From Myceligenerans crystallogenes (GTDB taxonomy: Bacteria > Actinomycetota > Actinomycetes > Actinomycetales > Cellulomonadaceae), in assembly GCF_039529775.1 (NCBI RefSeq), contig NZ_BAAANL010000006.1, forward strand, positions 62,001 to 126,000: a stretch of 64,000 nucleotides of DNA, given 5' to 3'. The stretch's first letter is position 1; each line of letters opens with the position of its first letter. The position numbers and the translations under genes are program-made. This document shows positions 24,158 through 32,439 of the stretch, in pieces. Under the pieces are notes generated by a model that saw nothing but the letters and a program-made list of their open reading frames with translations, was not told where the DNA came from and searched no databases.

Positions 24158-26226
24158 TGCCGACCGCCGACGACGGCACGAACCGCGCGGACCCCGCCGC
24201 GGTACGGACCGCTCCCGCTCCGCACGACGGCGCGGCCACGAGCGAGCCCGCCCCGCCCGCCGGCCTGGCCCGCGAGGAGACCGCCTCGCAGGACGCCGCT
24301 CCCTGCGCGATCGAGGTGCGCGGCCTGACGTTCCGGTATCCCGGGGCGGAGGCCGACACCCTGCGCGGCGTGGACCTGCGGATCGAGGCGGGCGACTTCG
24401 TCGCCGTCGTCGGCGGCAACGGCTCCGGCAAGACCACGCTCTGCAAGACCTTCAACGGCCTCGTGCCGCACTTCTGGAACGGCGACCTGGCCGGCTCGGT
24501 CCGGGTGAACGGCCGCGGCACGCGCAAGCGGTCGGTCGCGGAGCTCGCCCGCGAGGTCGGGTATGTGTTCCAGGACTTCGGGAACCAGCTCGTGCGCGCC
24601 ACCGTGCGGGACGACGTCGCCTACGCACCACTCAACCTGGGCCTGGCCGACTGGCGCGAGCGCGCCGACGACGCCCTCGCCGCCCTCGGCCTGGAACCGT
24701 ACGCCGACCAGCACATCTGGTCGCTGTCCGGCGGGCAGCAGCACCTGACCGCGCTCGCCGGGGCGCTGGCGCTCGCGCCCGGCATCCTGGTGGTGGACGA
24801 ACCGGCCGCCGAGGTGGACCCGGTGCGCGCCGCCACGATCTACGACCATCTGACCCGGCTGAACCGGGAACGCGGCGTCACGGTCGTGGTGATCGAGCAC
24901 CACGCCGAGCTCGTGGCCACGTACGCCAGGTCCGTGGTGCTCATGGACCGCGGCACGGTCCGCTGGCACCTGCCGACCGCCGAGGCGCTGGCCCGCACCG
25001 CCGACCTGGAGGCCGCGGACATCCCCGCGCCCCAGGTCGTCGCGGCCGCCCGCGCGCTGGTCCCGGAGGTCGCGGCCGGCAGCACGCCCGTGCCGCTGAC
25101 CGTCGCCGAGTGCACCGAGATGCTGCGCGAGGCGGTCCGCGGGCTGCCGCCGCGCCACCCGTTCGGCGAGCCCGCGCAGATTCCGGCCGGCCAGGGCACG
25201 GACGGCGCCGTGCCAGCACGCCGCGCCTCGGCCGGCCGTGATCCGGACGGCGCCGCAGCGGCGGCCGGCCGCGGTCCCGCCGGGCCGACCGTACCGGGTG
25301 CCGGCGACCCGGCGTCGTCGTCGGCCCATCCTGCCGGGCCAGGGCCCGCCGCCCCGATCGCCGCCCTGCGCGGCGCGGGTTTCAGCTACCGCACCGTCGC
25401 CGGCCCGCGGCATCGCGTGCTGGACCGGCTGGACCTGGAGTTCCGGGACGGCGAGCGGGTCGCGCTCGTCGGGTCGAACGGCGCGGGCAAGTCCACGCTG
25501 CTGCGCCTGCTGACCGGCCTCGCCCTGCCGGATCAGGGCGTCGTCGTCGTGGACGGCCGGGACACGCGGGGCGTGACCGCCGCCGAGCTGGCGGGCACCG
25601 TGTGCCACGTGGGCCAGCGGCCCGAGCAGATGCTGCTGCAGGACTCGGTGCGGGCCGACGTCGCGATGTTCCCCCGCGGCCGCGACCTGCCCGACACGGA
25701 CGAGCTCGTCGAGCGGGTCCTGGAACGCATGGACCTGACCGCCCTCGCCGACCGCGACGGCCGCCTCCTGTCCGGCGGGCAGCAGCGCCGCACCACCCTG
25801 GCGATCGCGCTCGCGATGCGCCCCCAGCTGCTGCTCCTGGACGAGCCCACCTCCAGCCTGGACCTGCGCTCGCGTGACGACGTCATCGGCCTGCTGAACG
25901 ACCTGTCCGAGCACATCCGCTGCACGGTGGTCGCCACGCACGACATGCACCTCGTGGCGGAGTGGGCGCGCCGCGTCGTCGTCCTGGACGAGGGACAGGT
26001 CATCGCGGACACGGACCCGGCGAGCCTGTTCGCCCGGCCGGAGATCCTGGAGCGGGCCCGGCTGCTGCCGCCGCAGATCGCCCAGGTGGGGGCGGCGCTC
26101 GGGCTGCCGCATACGGCGCTCCAGGTGTCCGACCTCATCGGGATGCTGGGGATCCCGGCCCTCGCGGACTCCCCGGACGCGAGCGACGCGCCGGACGCCG
26201 TCGGACCGAAGGAAGAGCACGCATGA
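24157..26226 (+). CDS. Fused ECF transporter ATPases (A and A' domains)
   Basis: 689-residue protein with two complete ABC ATPase domains. Domain 1 has Walker A GGNGSGKTT (about residues 86-94), signature LSGGQQH and Walker B ILVVDEPAAEVD. Domain 2 has GSNGAGKST (about 439-447), LSGGQQRR and LLLLDEPTSSLD. An Ala/Gly-rich linker of ~60 residues joins them. Fusion of EcfA1 and EcfA2 is common in actinobacteria. Its ATG overlaps the TGA of the S gene by one base and its stop overlaps the EcfT start (ATGA), so the three proteins are made in step. Confidence 0.9.
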   Translation: MPTADDGTNRADPAAVRTAPAPHDGAATSEPAPPAGLAREETASQDAAPCAIEVRGLTFRYPGAEADTLRGVDLRIEAGDFVAVVGGNGSGKTTLCKTFNGLVPHFWNGDLAGSVRVNGRGTRKRSVAELAREVGYVFQDFGNQLVRATVRDDVAYAPLNLGLADWRERADDALAALGLEPYADQHIWSLSGGQQHLTALAGALALAPGILVVDEPAAEVDPVRAATIYDHLTRLNRERGVTVVVIEHHAELVATYARSVVLMDRGTVRWHLPTAEALARTADLEAADIPAPQVVAAARALVPEVAAGSTPVPLTVAECTEMLREAVRGLPPRHPFGEPAQIPAGQGTDGAVPARRASAGRDPDGAAAAAGRGPAGPTVPGAGDPASSSAHPAGPGPAAPIAALRGAGFSYRTVAGPRHRVLDRLDLEFRDGERVALVGSNGAGKSTLLRLLTGLALPDQGVVVVDGRDTRGVTAAELAGTVCHVGQRPEQMLLQDSVRADVAMFPRGRDLPDTDELVERVLERMDLTALADRDGRLLSGGQQRRTTLAIALAMRPQLLLLDEPTSSLDLRSRDDVIGLLNDLSEHIRCTVVATHDMHLVAEWARRVVVLDEGQVIADTDPASLFARPEILERARLLPPQIAQVGAALGLPHTALQVSDLIGMLGIPALADSPDASDAPDAVGPKEEHA

Positions 26227-27050
26227 GCGCACGAACCGGCCTCGACCGGTCCGCCGTCGAGTGGGCCACGCTGGAGCTGATGCGCGTCGCGTACGCGACG
26301 CGCGGCGGGTTCCTCGCCGTGCGCGACCCGCGCGCCGTGGTGTGGTGGTACGTGATCGGGGCGGTGGTGCCGTGGTTCACGTACGACGCCGGTGTGCTGG
26401 CGCTGCTCTTCGGCGCGGCGCTCTGGGCGGCGCTGGCCGCGCGGATCGGGCCGCTGCTGCTGGGGCTGTTCGTGCTGGGGATCCTCGGCGACCTGGTGTA
26501 CCTCCTGGTCCTGCTGCTGGTGCTGCGCGAGGACCCGGCGGCGATCGGCGCGCTCGTGGTGCCGATGCTCAAGCTCGGGACGGTGTCCCTGGTGAGCATG
26601 GCGGCGTTCGCGTCGCTGGACCCGGAGAAGATCAGCGACGCCCTGCTCGCGATGCGCGCGCCGGAGATCATCGGTTTCGCGGTGTCGTACGGGTACCGGA
26701 TGATCCCCGTGCTGGTGGACGAGTTCCGCGTCATCGTGGACGGGCACCTGCTGCGCGGGGCGCCGCCGCGCGGGCCCGGGTTCCTCGGCCTGCGGGCGCT
26801 GGTGCGGGTCGCGCGGATCCTGGTGCGGTCGTTCTACCCGCTGATCCTCAACACGGCCAAGCGCACCCGCACCACCGTGGAGGCGCTGGAGACGCGCGGT
26901 TTCACCGCCACGGGCGCGGCGTCGGGCGCGGGCCGCGCGCTGCGGCTGGCGCACCTGCGGTTCACGCCGTCCGACGGCGTGCTCCTGGCGGGGACGCTGG
27001 TCGTGGTGACGTTCGCCTACTGGGCGGGGCCCATGCTCGGGCTGCGGTGA
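26223..27050 (+). CDS. ECF transporter T component
   Basis: 275-residue membrane protein with about five hydrophobic segments and cytoplasmic coupling helices carrying the Ala-Arg type motifs seen in EcfT (LLAMRAPEIIGFAVSYGYRM and TTVEALETRGFT). The T unit binds the two ATPases and the S component. It is the last gene of the operon; the next gene 20 bp on has its own promoter. Together with the two preceding genes it completes a dedicated (group I-like) ECF importer. Confidence 0.85.
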   Translation: MSARTGLDRSAVEWATLELMRVAYATRGGFLAVRDPRAVVWWYVIGAVVPWFTYDAGVLALLFGAALWAALAARIGPLLLGLFVLGILGDLVYLLVLLLVLREDPAAIGALVVPMLKLGTVSLVSMAAFASLDPEKISDALLAMRAPEIIGFAVSYGYRMIPVLVDEFRVIVDGHLLRGAPPRGPGFLGLRALVRVARILVRSFYPLILNTAKRTRTTVEALETRGFTATGAASGAGRALRLAHLRFTPSDGVLLAGTLVVVTFAYWAGPMLGLR

Positions 27051-27058
27051 ACGGCTCG

Positions 27059-27064
27059 TAGACT
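27059..27064 (+). promoter_or_regulatory. -10 element for leaderless DUF3099 gene
   Basis: TAGACT, 6 nt before the ATG at 27071. The same hexamer precedes thiE (52961-52966). It is placed in the 20-bp gap after EcfT. Confidence 0.6.
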
Positions 27065-27070
27065 GGGTGG

Positions 27071-27499
27071 ATGAGCAGGGCTTCGGGTTCCGGGAAGGCG
27101 CCGGACGTTCAGTCGATCAGCTCGGTGGCAGAGTCGGTCGAGGACGAGCAGGCGCGTCGTACGAAGCAATACCTCATCCAGATGGCGATCCGCATGGTGT
27201 GCTTCGTGGGCGCCGTCGTCGCGCTCACCAACGGGCAGCCGATCGTGGGCTGGGCCCTGGCCGGCGGGGCGATCGTCCTGCCGTACACGGCCGTGATCTT
27301 CGTCAACGCGCCGAACCGGAAACAGGGCAGCGCCGAGGCGTACATCGCGCCGCAGGCCGCGACGCTGCCCGCCGCCGCGGCGGAGGCGTGGCCCGAGGAC
27401 AACCCCGGCCCGGGGACGTCGTCGGGCACGAAGCACGTCGTGATCGACGGCGACGCGCTGATCGACGACGTCAAGGACGAACCGGTGGAGCGGAAATGA
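27071..27499 (+). CDS. DUF3099 family membrane protein
   Basis: 142-residue protein of the actinobacterial DUF3099 family. The N-terminal domain has ISSVAESVEDEQARRTKQYL followed by two membrane helices (about residues 37-57 and 61-78, with a short turn), and the last ~60 residues are polar and probably disordered, ending in an acidic stretch. The family has no known function but is often found next to SURF1. Its stop overlaps the start of the next gene (ATGA at 27496-27499), giving a three-gene unit with that gene and SURF1. Confidence 0.82.
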   Translation: MSRASGSGKAPDVQSISSVAESVEDEQARRTKQYLIQMAIRMVCFVGAVVALTNGQPIVGWALAGGAIVLPYTAVIFVNAPNRKQGSAEAYIAPQAATLPAAAAEAWPEDNPGPGTSSGTKHVVIDGDALIDDVKDEPVERK

Positions 27500-27759
27500 T
27501 CGACGTGCTCGGGCTGGGCGGGGCCTCCGGCGGGACGCCGGACCCTGTCGGGGAGCTGATCTGCAGCTCGAAGGGGTGCCGGGCCGAGGCGGCCTGGGGC
27601 CTGCTGTGGAACAACCCGAAGCTGCACACGCCCCAGCGGCGCAAGGTGTGGCTCGCGTGCGACGAGCACCGGGAGCACCTGGAGCAGTTCCTCGGGGCGC
27701 GCGGGTTCCACAAGCGGACCGTGCCCGTCGAGGAACTGGAACGGCAGGAACCCGCGTGA
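27496..27759 (+). CDS. Small Cys/His protein, conserved upstream of SURF1
   Basis: 87-residue protein with four candidate metal ligands: CSSKGC (about residues 23-28) and CDEHREH (about 55-61), a CxxxxC plus CxxHxxH pattern that could bind one zinc. No membrane helix or signal. It overlaps the previous gene by ATGA and the SURF1 start by GTGA, so it is produced with both. Short proteins of this kind are common before SURF1 in actinobacteria; databases sometimes name them after acetone carboxylase, which nothing here supports. Function unknown. Confidence 0.72.
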   Translation: MIDVLGLGGASGGTPDPVGELICSSKGCRAEAAWGLLWNNPKLHTPQRRKVWLACDEHREHLEQFLGARGFHKRTVPVEELERQEPA

Positions 27760-28721
27760 GCGAAGCTCCCGCCGGGGACACCCGGGAGCCACGCACCACC
27801 CGGCAGTGGGTGATCCTCGGGGTGGCCGCCGTGGTGCTGGCCGCGTTGTGCGTGCTGGCCGCGCGGTGGCAGTGGGCGCGGTACGAGGACCGCACGGCGC
27901 AGATCGCGGTGATCGAGGCGAACTGGTCGGCCCGGCCCGTGCCGGTCGAGGACGTGCTCGGCGGGCCGGGGGCTGCGCTGCCCGAGGACGAGGTGTGGCA
28001 GCAGGTGGTGCTCACCGGGAGCTACGTGCCCGACGCGACCGCGCTGCTGCGCAACCGGCCCGTGCACGGCACCCCCGGGTATCACGTGCTGGTGCCGTTC
28101 GTGGCGGAGCATCCCTCCGCCCCCGGCGGGATCGTCATGGTGATCGACCGCGGGTTCGTGCCGCTGGGCACGGACGGGAGCGAGCCGGAGTCGGTGCCCG
28201 CGGCGCCGTCCGGCGAGGTCGAGGCGACGGTGTCGCTGCGCGCCGACGAACCGGCGTCGTCCCGCGGGGCGCCGGACGGCCAGGTGCAGGCGATCTCGAC
28301 GGAACAGGTACTGGCGGCCGGACCTGACGGTACGGGCTGGGCCGAGGGCCGGACCGTCGGGGCCTACGGTTCCCTACGGTCGGAGTCCCCGCGCCCGGCG
28401 TCGGCCCCGGCCGCCCTCCCCGAGCCGGACACCAACCCGGGCTCCCACCTGAGCTACACGTTCCAGTGGTGCGTGTTCGCCGCGGGGGCCCTGGCGGGCT
28501 ACCTCCTCCTGTGGCGCCGCGAGCGAGGGGCCCTGCGCGGCGAGTCCGTCTCGGCGGGCGACCTCCTGCTGGCGGCCCCGGACCTGGACGCGTCCACGGG
28601 CGGCACGACGTCGTCCCGCCGGCGCCGGCCGGACGACGCCGCGCCACGCCGCGGACTCATGTCCCGCCCGACGACGGACACGGACGACGAGGACGCCCTC
28701 ATCGACTCCCAGCTCCGCTGA
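27756..28721 (+). CDS. SURF1-family cytochrome oxidase biogenesis protein
   Basis: 321-residue membrane protein with the SURF1 layout: a helix at about residues 17-36, a periplasmic domain with RWQWARYEDR, LLRNRPVHGTPGYHVLVPF and IDRGFVP, and a second helix at about 233-253 after HLSYTFQWCVFA. SURF1 helps insert heme a into cytochrome aa3 oxidase. A ~70-residue disordered, charged tail follows the second helix. The start is the GTG at 27756, overlapping the stop of the preceding gene. It is convergent with the ApbE gene. Confidence 0.9.
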   Translation: MSEAPAGDTREPRTTRQWVILGVAAVVLAALCVLAARWQWARYEDRTAQIAVIEANWSARPVPVEDVLGGPGAALPEDEVWQQVVLTGSYVPDATALLRNRPVHGTPGYHVLVPFVAEHPSAPGGIVMVIDRGFVPLGTDGSEPESVPAAPSGEVEATVSLRADEPASSRGAPDGQVQAISTEQVLAAGPDGTGWAEGRTVGAYGSLRSESPRPASAPAALPEPDTNPGSHLSYTFQWCVFAAGALAGYLLLWRRERGALRGESVSAGDLLLAAPDLDASTGGTTSSRRRRPDDAAPRRGLMSRPTTDTDDEDALIDSQLR

Positions 28722-28765
28722 GGCTGCTGCCGGCCGACGGCGCATCCTGGCCGTGCCGACACGAC

Positions 28766-29551
28766 TCATTCGCCCGGGGCGCCCGCCTGGGTCAGGACCG
28801 AGCCGTCCGGGGCGAGTGCCAGGGCCCAGGAGGCTCCGTGGGCGACGGCCCAGTCCGCGCCCTGTGGGCCGAGGGCGAAGGCGGCCGTGGCCAGGACATC
28901 GGCGGTGGTCAGGCCGGAGGCGACGACCGTGACCGAGCCCAGGGCGTGCGCGGCGGGCCGTCCGGTGCGGCCGTCCCAGATGTGCGCGCCCCGCTCCCCC
29001 GTGCCCGAGGTCGCCAGGGCGCCGTCGGTCAGGGACACCGTCGCGACGACCCGCCGCGGGTCGGCCGGGTGGCGGATCGCGACGGTCCACGGGCGGCCCG
29101 GTTCCGGTTCGCCGTGGACGACGACGTCGCCGCCCGCGTTCAGGCAGAGGTCCGTGACCCCGGCCGAGAGGACGGCCTCCGCCGCGCGCTGCGCCGCCCA
29201 GCCCTTGACGACCCCGTCGGTGTCGAGCAGGCCGTCCGGGCCGGTCAGGTCGAAGGCTCCGCCGGATGCCTCGTGCGCCCAGCGGCCGATCTCCAGCACC
29301 TCGCACATCTGCGGGCTCGGCGTCGCTCCCTCGATCCTGGTTCCGGCCCCGGTTCTCGCGCCGAGGCTCCGGAGCCGGGACAGCTCCGAGGCCGGGATCC
29401 AGCGGCTGAACCGGGCCTCGGCGGCACGCAGCACCGCGAAGCCGGCATCCGCCGCCGCGCGTGCCGCCCCGGGATCCGACGCGGCGGGGCCGCGGTGTTC
29501 CGGCAGGTGCAGGGACATGGGGATACCCATGACCGGCTCCGTCACCCGCAC
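28766..29551 (-). CDS. apbE: FAD:protein FMN transferase (ApbE family)
   Basis: 261-residue ApbE-like enzyme that would transfer FMN from FAD to a threonine of an exported flavoprotein. Family features include FSRWIPASELSRL, GAFDLTGPDGLLDTDGVVKGWAAQ, NAGGDVVVHG and TVVASGLTTADVLATAAFALG with the Mg-binding Thr/Asp. It has no lipobox or signal peptide, so it is probably anchored weakly or acts in the cytoplasm. Its natural substrate is the FMN-binding protein encoded 28 bp upstream (29580-30173). The start codon is GTG. Confidence 0.9.
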   Translation of the reverse strand: MRVTEPVMGIPMSLHLPEHRGPAASDPGAARAAADAGFAVLRAAEARFSRWIPASELSRLRSLGARTGAGTRIEGATPSPQMCEVLEIGRWAHEASGGAFDLTGPDGLLDTDGVVKGWAAQRAAEAVLSAGVTDLCLNAGGDVVVHGEPEPGRPWTVAIRHPADPRRVVATVSLTDGALATSGTGERGAHIWDGRTGRPAAHALGSVTVVASGLTTADVLATAAFALGPQGADWAVAHGASWALALAPDGSVLTQAGAPGE

Positions 29552-29579
29552 GGCCCTGGCCCCGCGCCGTCGTCGTCCG

Positions 29580-30173
29580 TCATCCGCGCAGGTCGATCGT
29601 GGACTGGAGGGACGCCTTGTAGCCCTCGGACGTGTACGTCGCGCCCGTGACCGAGTCGAACCGGGCGGACTGCGCGGCCAGCGCGCGCTCCTCGAGGACC
29701 GGGAGCGCGTCGCCGTTGATCTGCTGGCTGCGCGGGTCGTCGCCGTGGCCCGCCTGGAGCGGGCTGACGTCGATGATCTCGTCGCCCAGGAAGGTCACCG
29801 CGACCTGGACGTGGCCCTCGCGGGTGTCGATCACCGCGCCCGTGACGGTGACCTCCTCGGGCTCGGGCTCGGGTTCGGGGACAGGCTGATCCTGCTCGTC
29901 CGGCGCCGTCGTCGTCCCGGAACCACCGCCGGCCCCGGAACCGCCGCCGGAGCCCTCGCCGGACGAGGGCTTCGGGGACGACGCCGCCTTCTTCCCGTCC
30001 GCCTTCCCCGAAGGCTCCCCCGACGGCGACATCGAGTGCCCCGCGTGATGGCCCGCGGCGTGCTGCGCGGCGTCGTCGTCGGTCTGCGACAGCTCGTACC
30101 TCGCGAACGCCGCGGTCCCGATGACCGCGAGGCTTCCCACATAGACCAGGGTCCCGCGCCAGCGGCTGCTCAT
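29580..30173 (-). CDS. Membrane-anchored FMN-binding protein, predicted flavinylation target
   Basis: 197-residue protein: one N-terminal helix (about residues 8-25), a ~75-residue Gly/Ser/Pro/Glu-rich linker, and a C-terminal FMN-binding domain (about 107-197). The segment DSVTGATYT (173-181) matches the ApbE flavinylation signature, with Thr179 the likely attachment site. Overlap with the flavocytochrome gene by ATGA and the following apbE gene suggest an extracytoplasmic electron-transfer unit that passes electrons from the membrane reductase. Several His residues (HHAGH) sit in the linker. The terminal acceptor is unknown. Confidence 0.88.
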   Translation of the reverse strand: MSSRWRGTLVYVGSLAVIGTAAFARYELSQTDDDAAQHAAGHHAGHSMSPSGEPSGKADGKKAASSPKPSSGEGSGGGSGAGGGSGTTTAPDEQDQPVPEPEPEPEEVTVTGAVIDTREGHVQVAVTFLGDEIIDVSPLQAGHGDDPRSQQINGDALPVLEERALAAQSARFDSVTGATYTSEGYKASLQSTIDLRG

Positions 30174-31546
30174 GACAGGCTCAGCTCCTCGTGGTGGACC
30201 GCCCGGGACGGGATCCGGAGCCTGCGGCAGCTCCGGACGACGGTGTCGACGAGCCCGGGCGGCCCGCACACGAACACCTCGCGGGCGGCGGCGTCGGGCA
30301 CGACGGCGCGCAGCGGTCCCGGCGCCAGCGGGTCGCGACCGAGCGCCTTGCGCCGTCCCGCGAGCGGGACGTACGCCGCGCCGAGCGCGGCCGCGAGCTC
30401 CCCGGCGAGCGCCAGTTCCTCGGCGGTGGACGCACGATGGACGACGACGACGTCGCGCCCGTCCCGCACGAGTTCCTCCGCGAGCGCCCGGATGGGCCCG
30501 ATCCCGGCGCCGCCGGCGATGAGCAGCACCCGCCCGGCGGCGGTCCGGGCGGCGGTGAAGCGCCCGAACGGGCCTTCGAGGAGCACGCGCGTGCCGGGCC
30601 TGAGCCCGCCGACGGCGGACGAGTGGTCGCCGAGCGCGCCGACGGTGAACCGCAGGCGTCCGTGCTCGGGCACGGCGGAGACGGAGTACGGGTGGGCGGT
30701 GACGAGGTGGCCGCGGGTGAGGAACCGGACGAGGAAGAACTGCCCGCCCTGCACGCCGAGCTCCTCGACGTGCCGGCCCTGGAGCCAGACGCTCGTCGTG
30801 GACGGCGATTCGGGCACGACGGCCTCGACGCGGAACACGTGCCGGGTCAGGCGCCACAGCGGCCGGGCGATGCGCCAGGTGACGAGCGCGGCGCCCGCAG
30901 CCGCGTACATGAGGATCCAGACGGCGCGGGCGACGGGGTCGGCGAGGAAGTGGGTGCCGCCGGTGATCTGGTGCCAGAACGTCAGGTAGATGCCGACGTA
31001 CAGGGTGAGGTGGACGGTGAGCCACACCTCGTAGGACAGGAGCCGCCGGATCAGGCGCGCGCCCGTGATCCCGCCGAGCAGGAACAGGCACGCTCCGATG
31101 GTGGCCTCCCAGAGGTCCGGCTGGGTGGCGAGCAGGGCGGGGACCTGCGCCCACACCGTCGTCGACTCCCACCGGGCGGAGCCGGTCAGGACCAGCAGGA
31201 CGTGCGTGACGACGAGGAGCACGACGGCCGCGCCGAGGCTGCGGTGCCACCCCACGAGGTGGTCGAGCCCGAACAGCCGCTCGATGCCCGGCGCGCGGGA
31301 GATCAGCACGAGCAGCACGCAGACGAAGTAGGAGGCCAGCATCCCGGCGAGGTCACCGGCGCCGGACAGGACCGTCCCGGGGTCGGTGCCGGTGCGGGCA
31401 CCCCCGAACCAGAAGACGGTCACGGCCAGCCCTCCGGCGGGCACGGTCAGCCGGAGCGCCGCCCGGGCGCGGGCGCCCGGGCTGGTGTCCCGGCCGCGCG
31501 CCTCCCGGCGCCCGACGCCGTGGCGGGCGGTGGCGACGGCGGTCAT
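30170..31546 (-). CDS. Ferric-reductase-like flavocytochrome
   Basis: 458-residue protein with about six membrane helices then a ferredoxin-NADP reductase-like part. Heme ligands are likely H101 and H115 in one helix and H179 and H192 in the next, the usual bis-heme arrangement of the FRE/NOX group. The C-terminal half has HPYSVSAVPEHG (FAD-binding), IAGGAGIGPIRAL (NAD(P)-binding) and FVCGPPGLVDTV. It would move electrons from NAD(P)H across the membrane. It overlaps the response-regulator gene upstream and the FMN-binding protein gene downstream, each by ATGA, so all are co-translated. Confidence 0.88.
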   Translation of the reverse strand: MTAVATARHGVGRREARGRDTSPGARARAALRLTVPAGGLAVTVFWFGGARTGTDPGTVLSGAGDLAGMLASYFVCVLLVLISRAPGIERLFGLDHLVGWHRSLGAAVVLLVVTHVLLVLTGSARWESTTVWAQVPALLATQPDLWEATIGACLFLLGGITGARLIRRLLSYEVWLTVHLTLYVGIYLTFWHQITGGTHFLADPVARAVWILMYAAAGAALVTWRIARPLWRLTRHVFRVEAVVPESPSTTSVWLQGRHVEELGVQGGQFFLVRFLTRGHLVTAHPYSVSAVPEHGRLRFTVGALGDHSSAVGGLRPGTRVLLEGPFGRFTAARTAAGRVLLIAGGAGIGPIRALAEELVRDGRDVVVVHRASTAEELALAGELAAALGAAYVPLAGRRKALGRDPLAPGPLRAVVPDAAAREVFVCGPPGLVDTVVRSCRRLRIPSRAVHHEELSLS

Positions 31547-32280
31547 GAACCGTCCCCGATCCGGTAGCCGACGCCGCGGACGGTGCGGACGAACCGCTGC
31601 GCCGTCGCCGAGTCGCCGAGCTTGCGGCGCACGTGCAGCACGTGCACGTCCACGAGGTGGTCGTCGCCGAACCAGTCCGCGCCCCAGACTGCCTCGACGA
31701 TCGCGCGCCGCGAGAGCGCGACCCCGGGCCGGGCGGCGAGCGCGACCAGGACGTCGAACTCGGTGCGGGTCAGCGGGACCAAGGCGCCGTCGAGATCGGC
31801 CTCGCGCGCGGCGACGTCGATGCGCAGCGGGCCGATCTCGATCGCGGGTACGGCGGCCGGGAACGCACCCTGGACGGGGTGGGTGCCGCGGGGGCGCCGG
31901 AGCATCGCCTGGATGCGCGCCATGAGCTCGCGCGGGCGGAACGGCTTGGTCAGGTAGTCGTCGGCGCCGACGGACAGGCCCACGACGGTGTCGATCTCGT
32001 CGGCCCGGGCCGTCAGCATCACGACGTAGCAGTCGGAGAAGGTGCGCAGCCGGCGGCACACCTCGATCCCGCCGAGACCGGGCAGGCCCAGGTCCAGCAC
32101 CACGACGTCAGGGTCCACCTCCCGCAGCACGTCGACGGCCGCGGCGCCGTCGTGCACCTCCCGCGTCTCGAAGCCCTCCCGCTCGAGGTAACCCGCCACG
32201 AGCCGCGCGAGCGGCACCTCGTCGTCGACGACGACGGCACGGCGGACGGGAGCTGCGGGGGGCGCGGGCACGCTGACCAT
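31543..32280 (-). CDS. OmpR/PhoB-family response regulator
   Basis: 245-residue regulator with a receiver domain (phospho-acceptor D63 in VLDLGLPG, acidic pair at D19-D20, K112 in LTKPF) and a C-terminal winged helix (VLHVRRKLG, VRTVRGVGYRIG). It is the first gene of the reductase/FMN-protein/ApbE unit. No kinase gene is in the same operon; the closest is at 33195-34325, on the same strand beyond a divergent DUF305 gene, and is the likely partner. An 11-bp tandem repeat at 32328-32349, upstream of both this gene and DUF305, fits an OmpR-type binding site. Confidence 0.9.
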   Translation of the reverse strand: MVSVPAPPAAPVRRAVVVDDEVPLARLVAGYLEREGFETREVHDGAAAVDVLREVDPDVVVLDLGLPGLGGIEVCRRLRTFSDCYVVMLTARADEIDTVVGLSVGADDYLTKPFRPRELMARIQAMLRRPRGTHPVQGAFPAAVPAIEIGPLRIDVAAREADLDGALVPLTRTEFDVLVALAARPGVALSRRAIVEAVWGADWFGDDHLVDVHVLHVRRKLGDSATAQRFVRTVRGVGYRIGDGS

Positions 32281-32327
32281 TGTGCCGATCGCGGGCCGCG
32301 AGTCGAACCCGTGCGGGCCTCGCCGGA

Positions 32328-32349
32328 TTTCTTCATCGTTTCTTGATCG
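32328..32349. promoter_or_regulatory. Predicted response-regulator binding site (11-bp direct repeats)
   Basis: Two adjoining 11-mers, TTTCTTCATCG and TTTCTTGATCG, differing at one base. Tandem repeats with 11-bp spacing are the usual OmpR/PhoB binding pattern. The site is in the divergent promoter region between the response regulator (start 32280) and the DUF305 gene (start 32440). Confidence 0.6.
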
Positions 32350-32439
32350 AGGGCCGACGGCGGGTGCGGGGTCGCGGGCACAGACTCGTCGTCGTCCCGT
32401 ACCGCACGTGTGCGGGCTGACGAGAGGAACGAGAGCACC

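Noticed and set aside
23368..26232. Minus-strand frame of 954 codons opposite the ECF genes
   Set aside because: Shadow with no domain; the ECF genes on the other strand are well supported and coupled.
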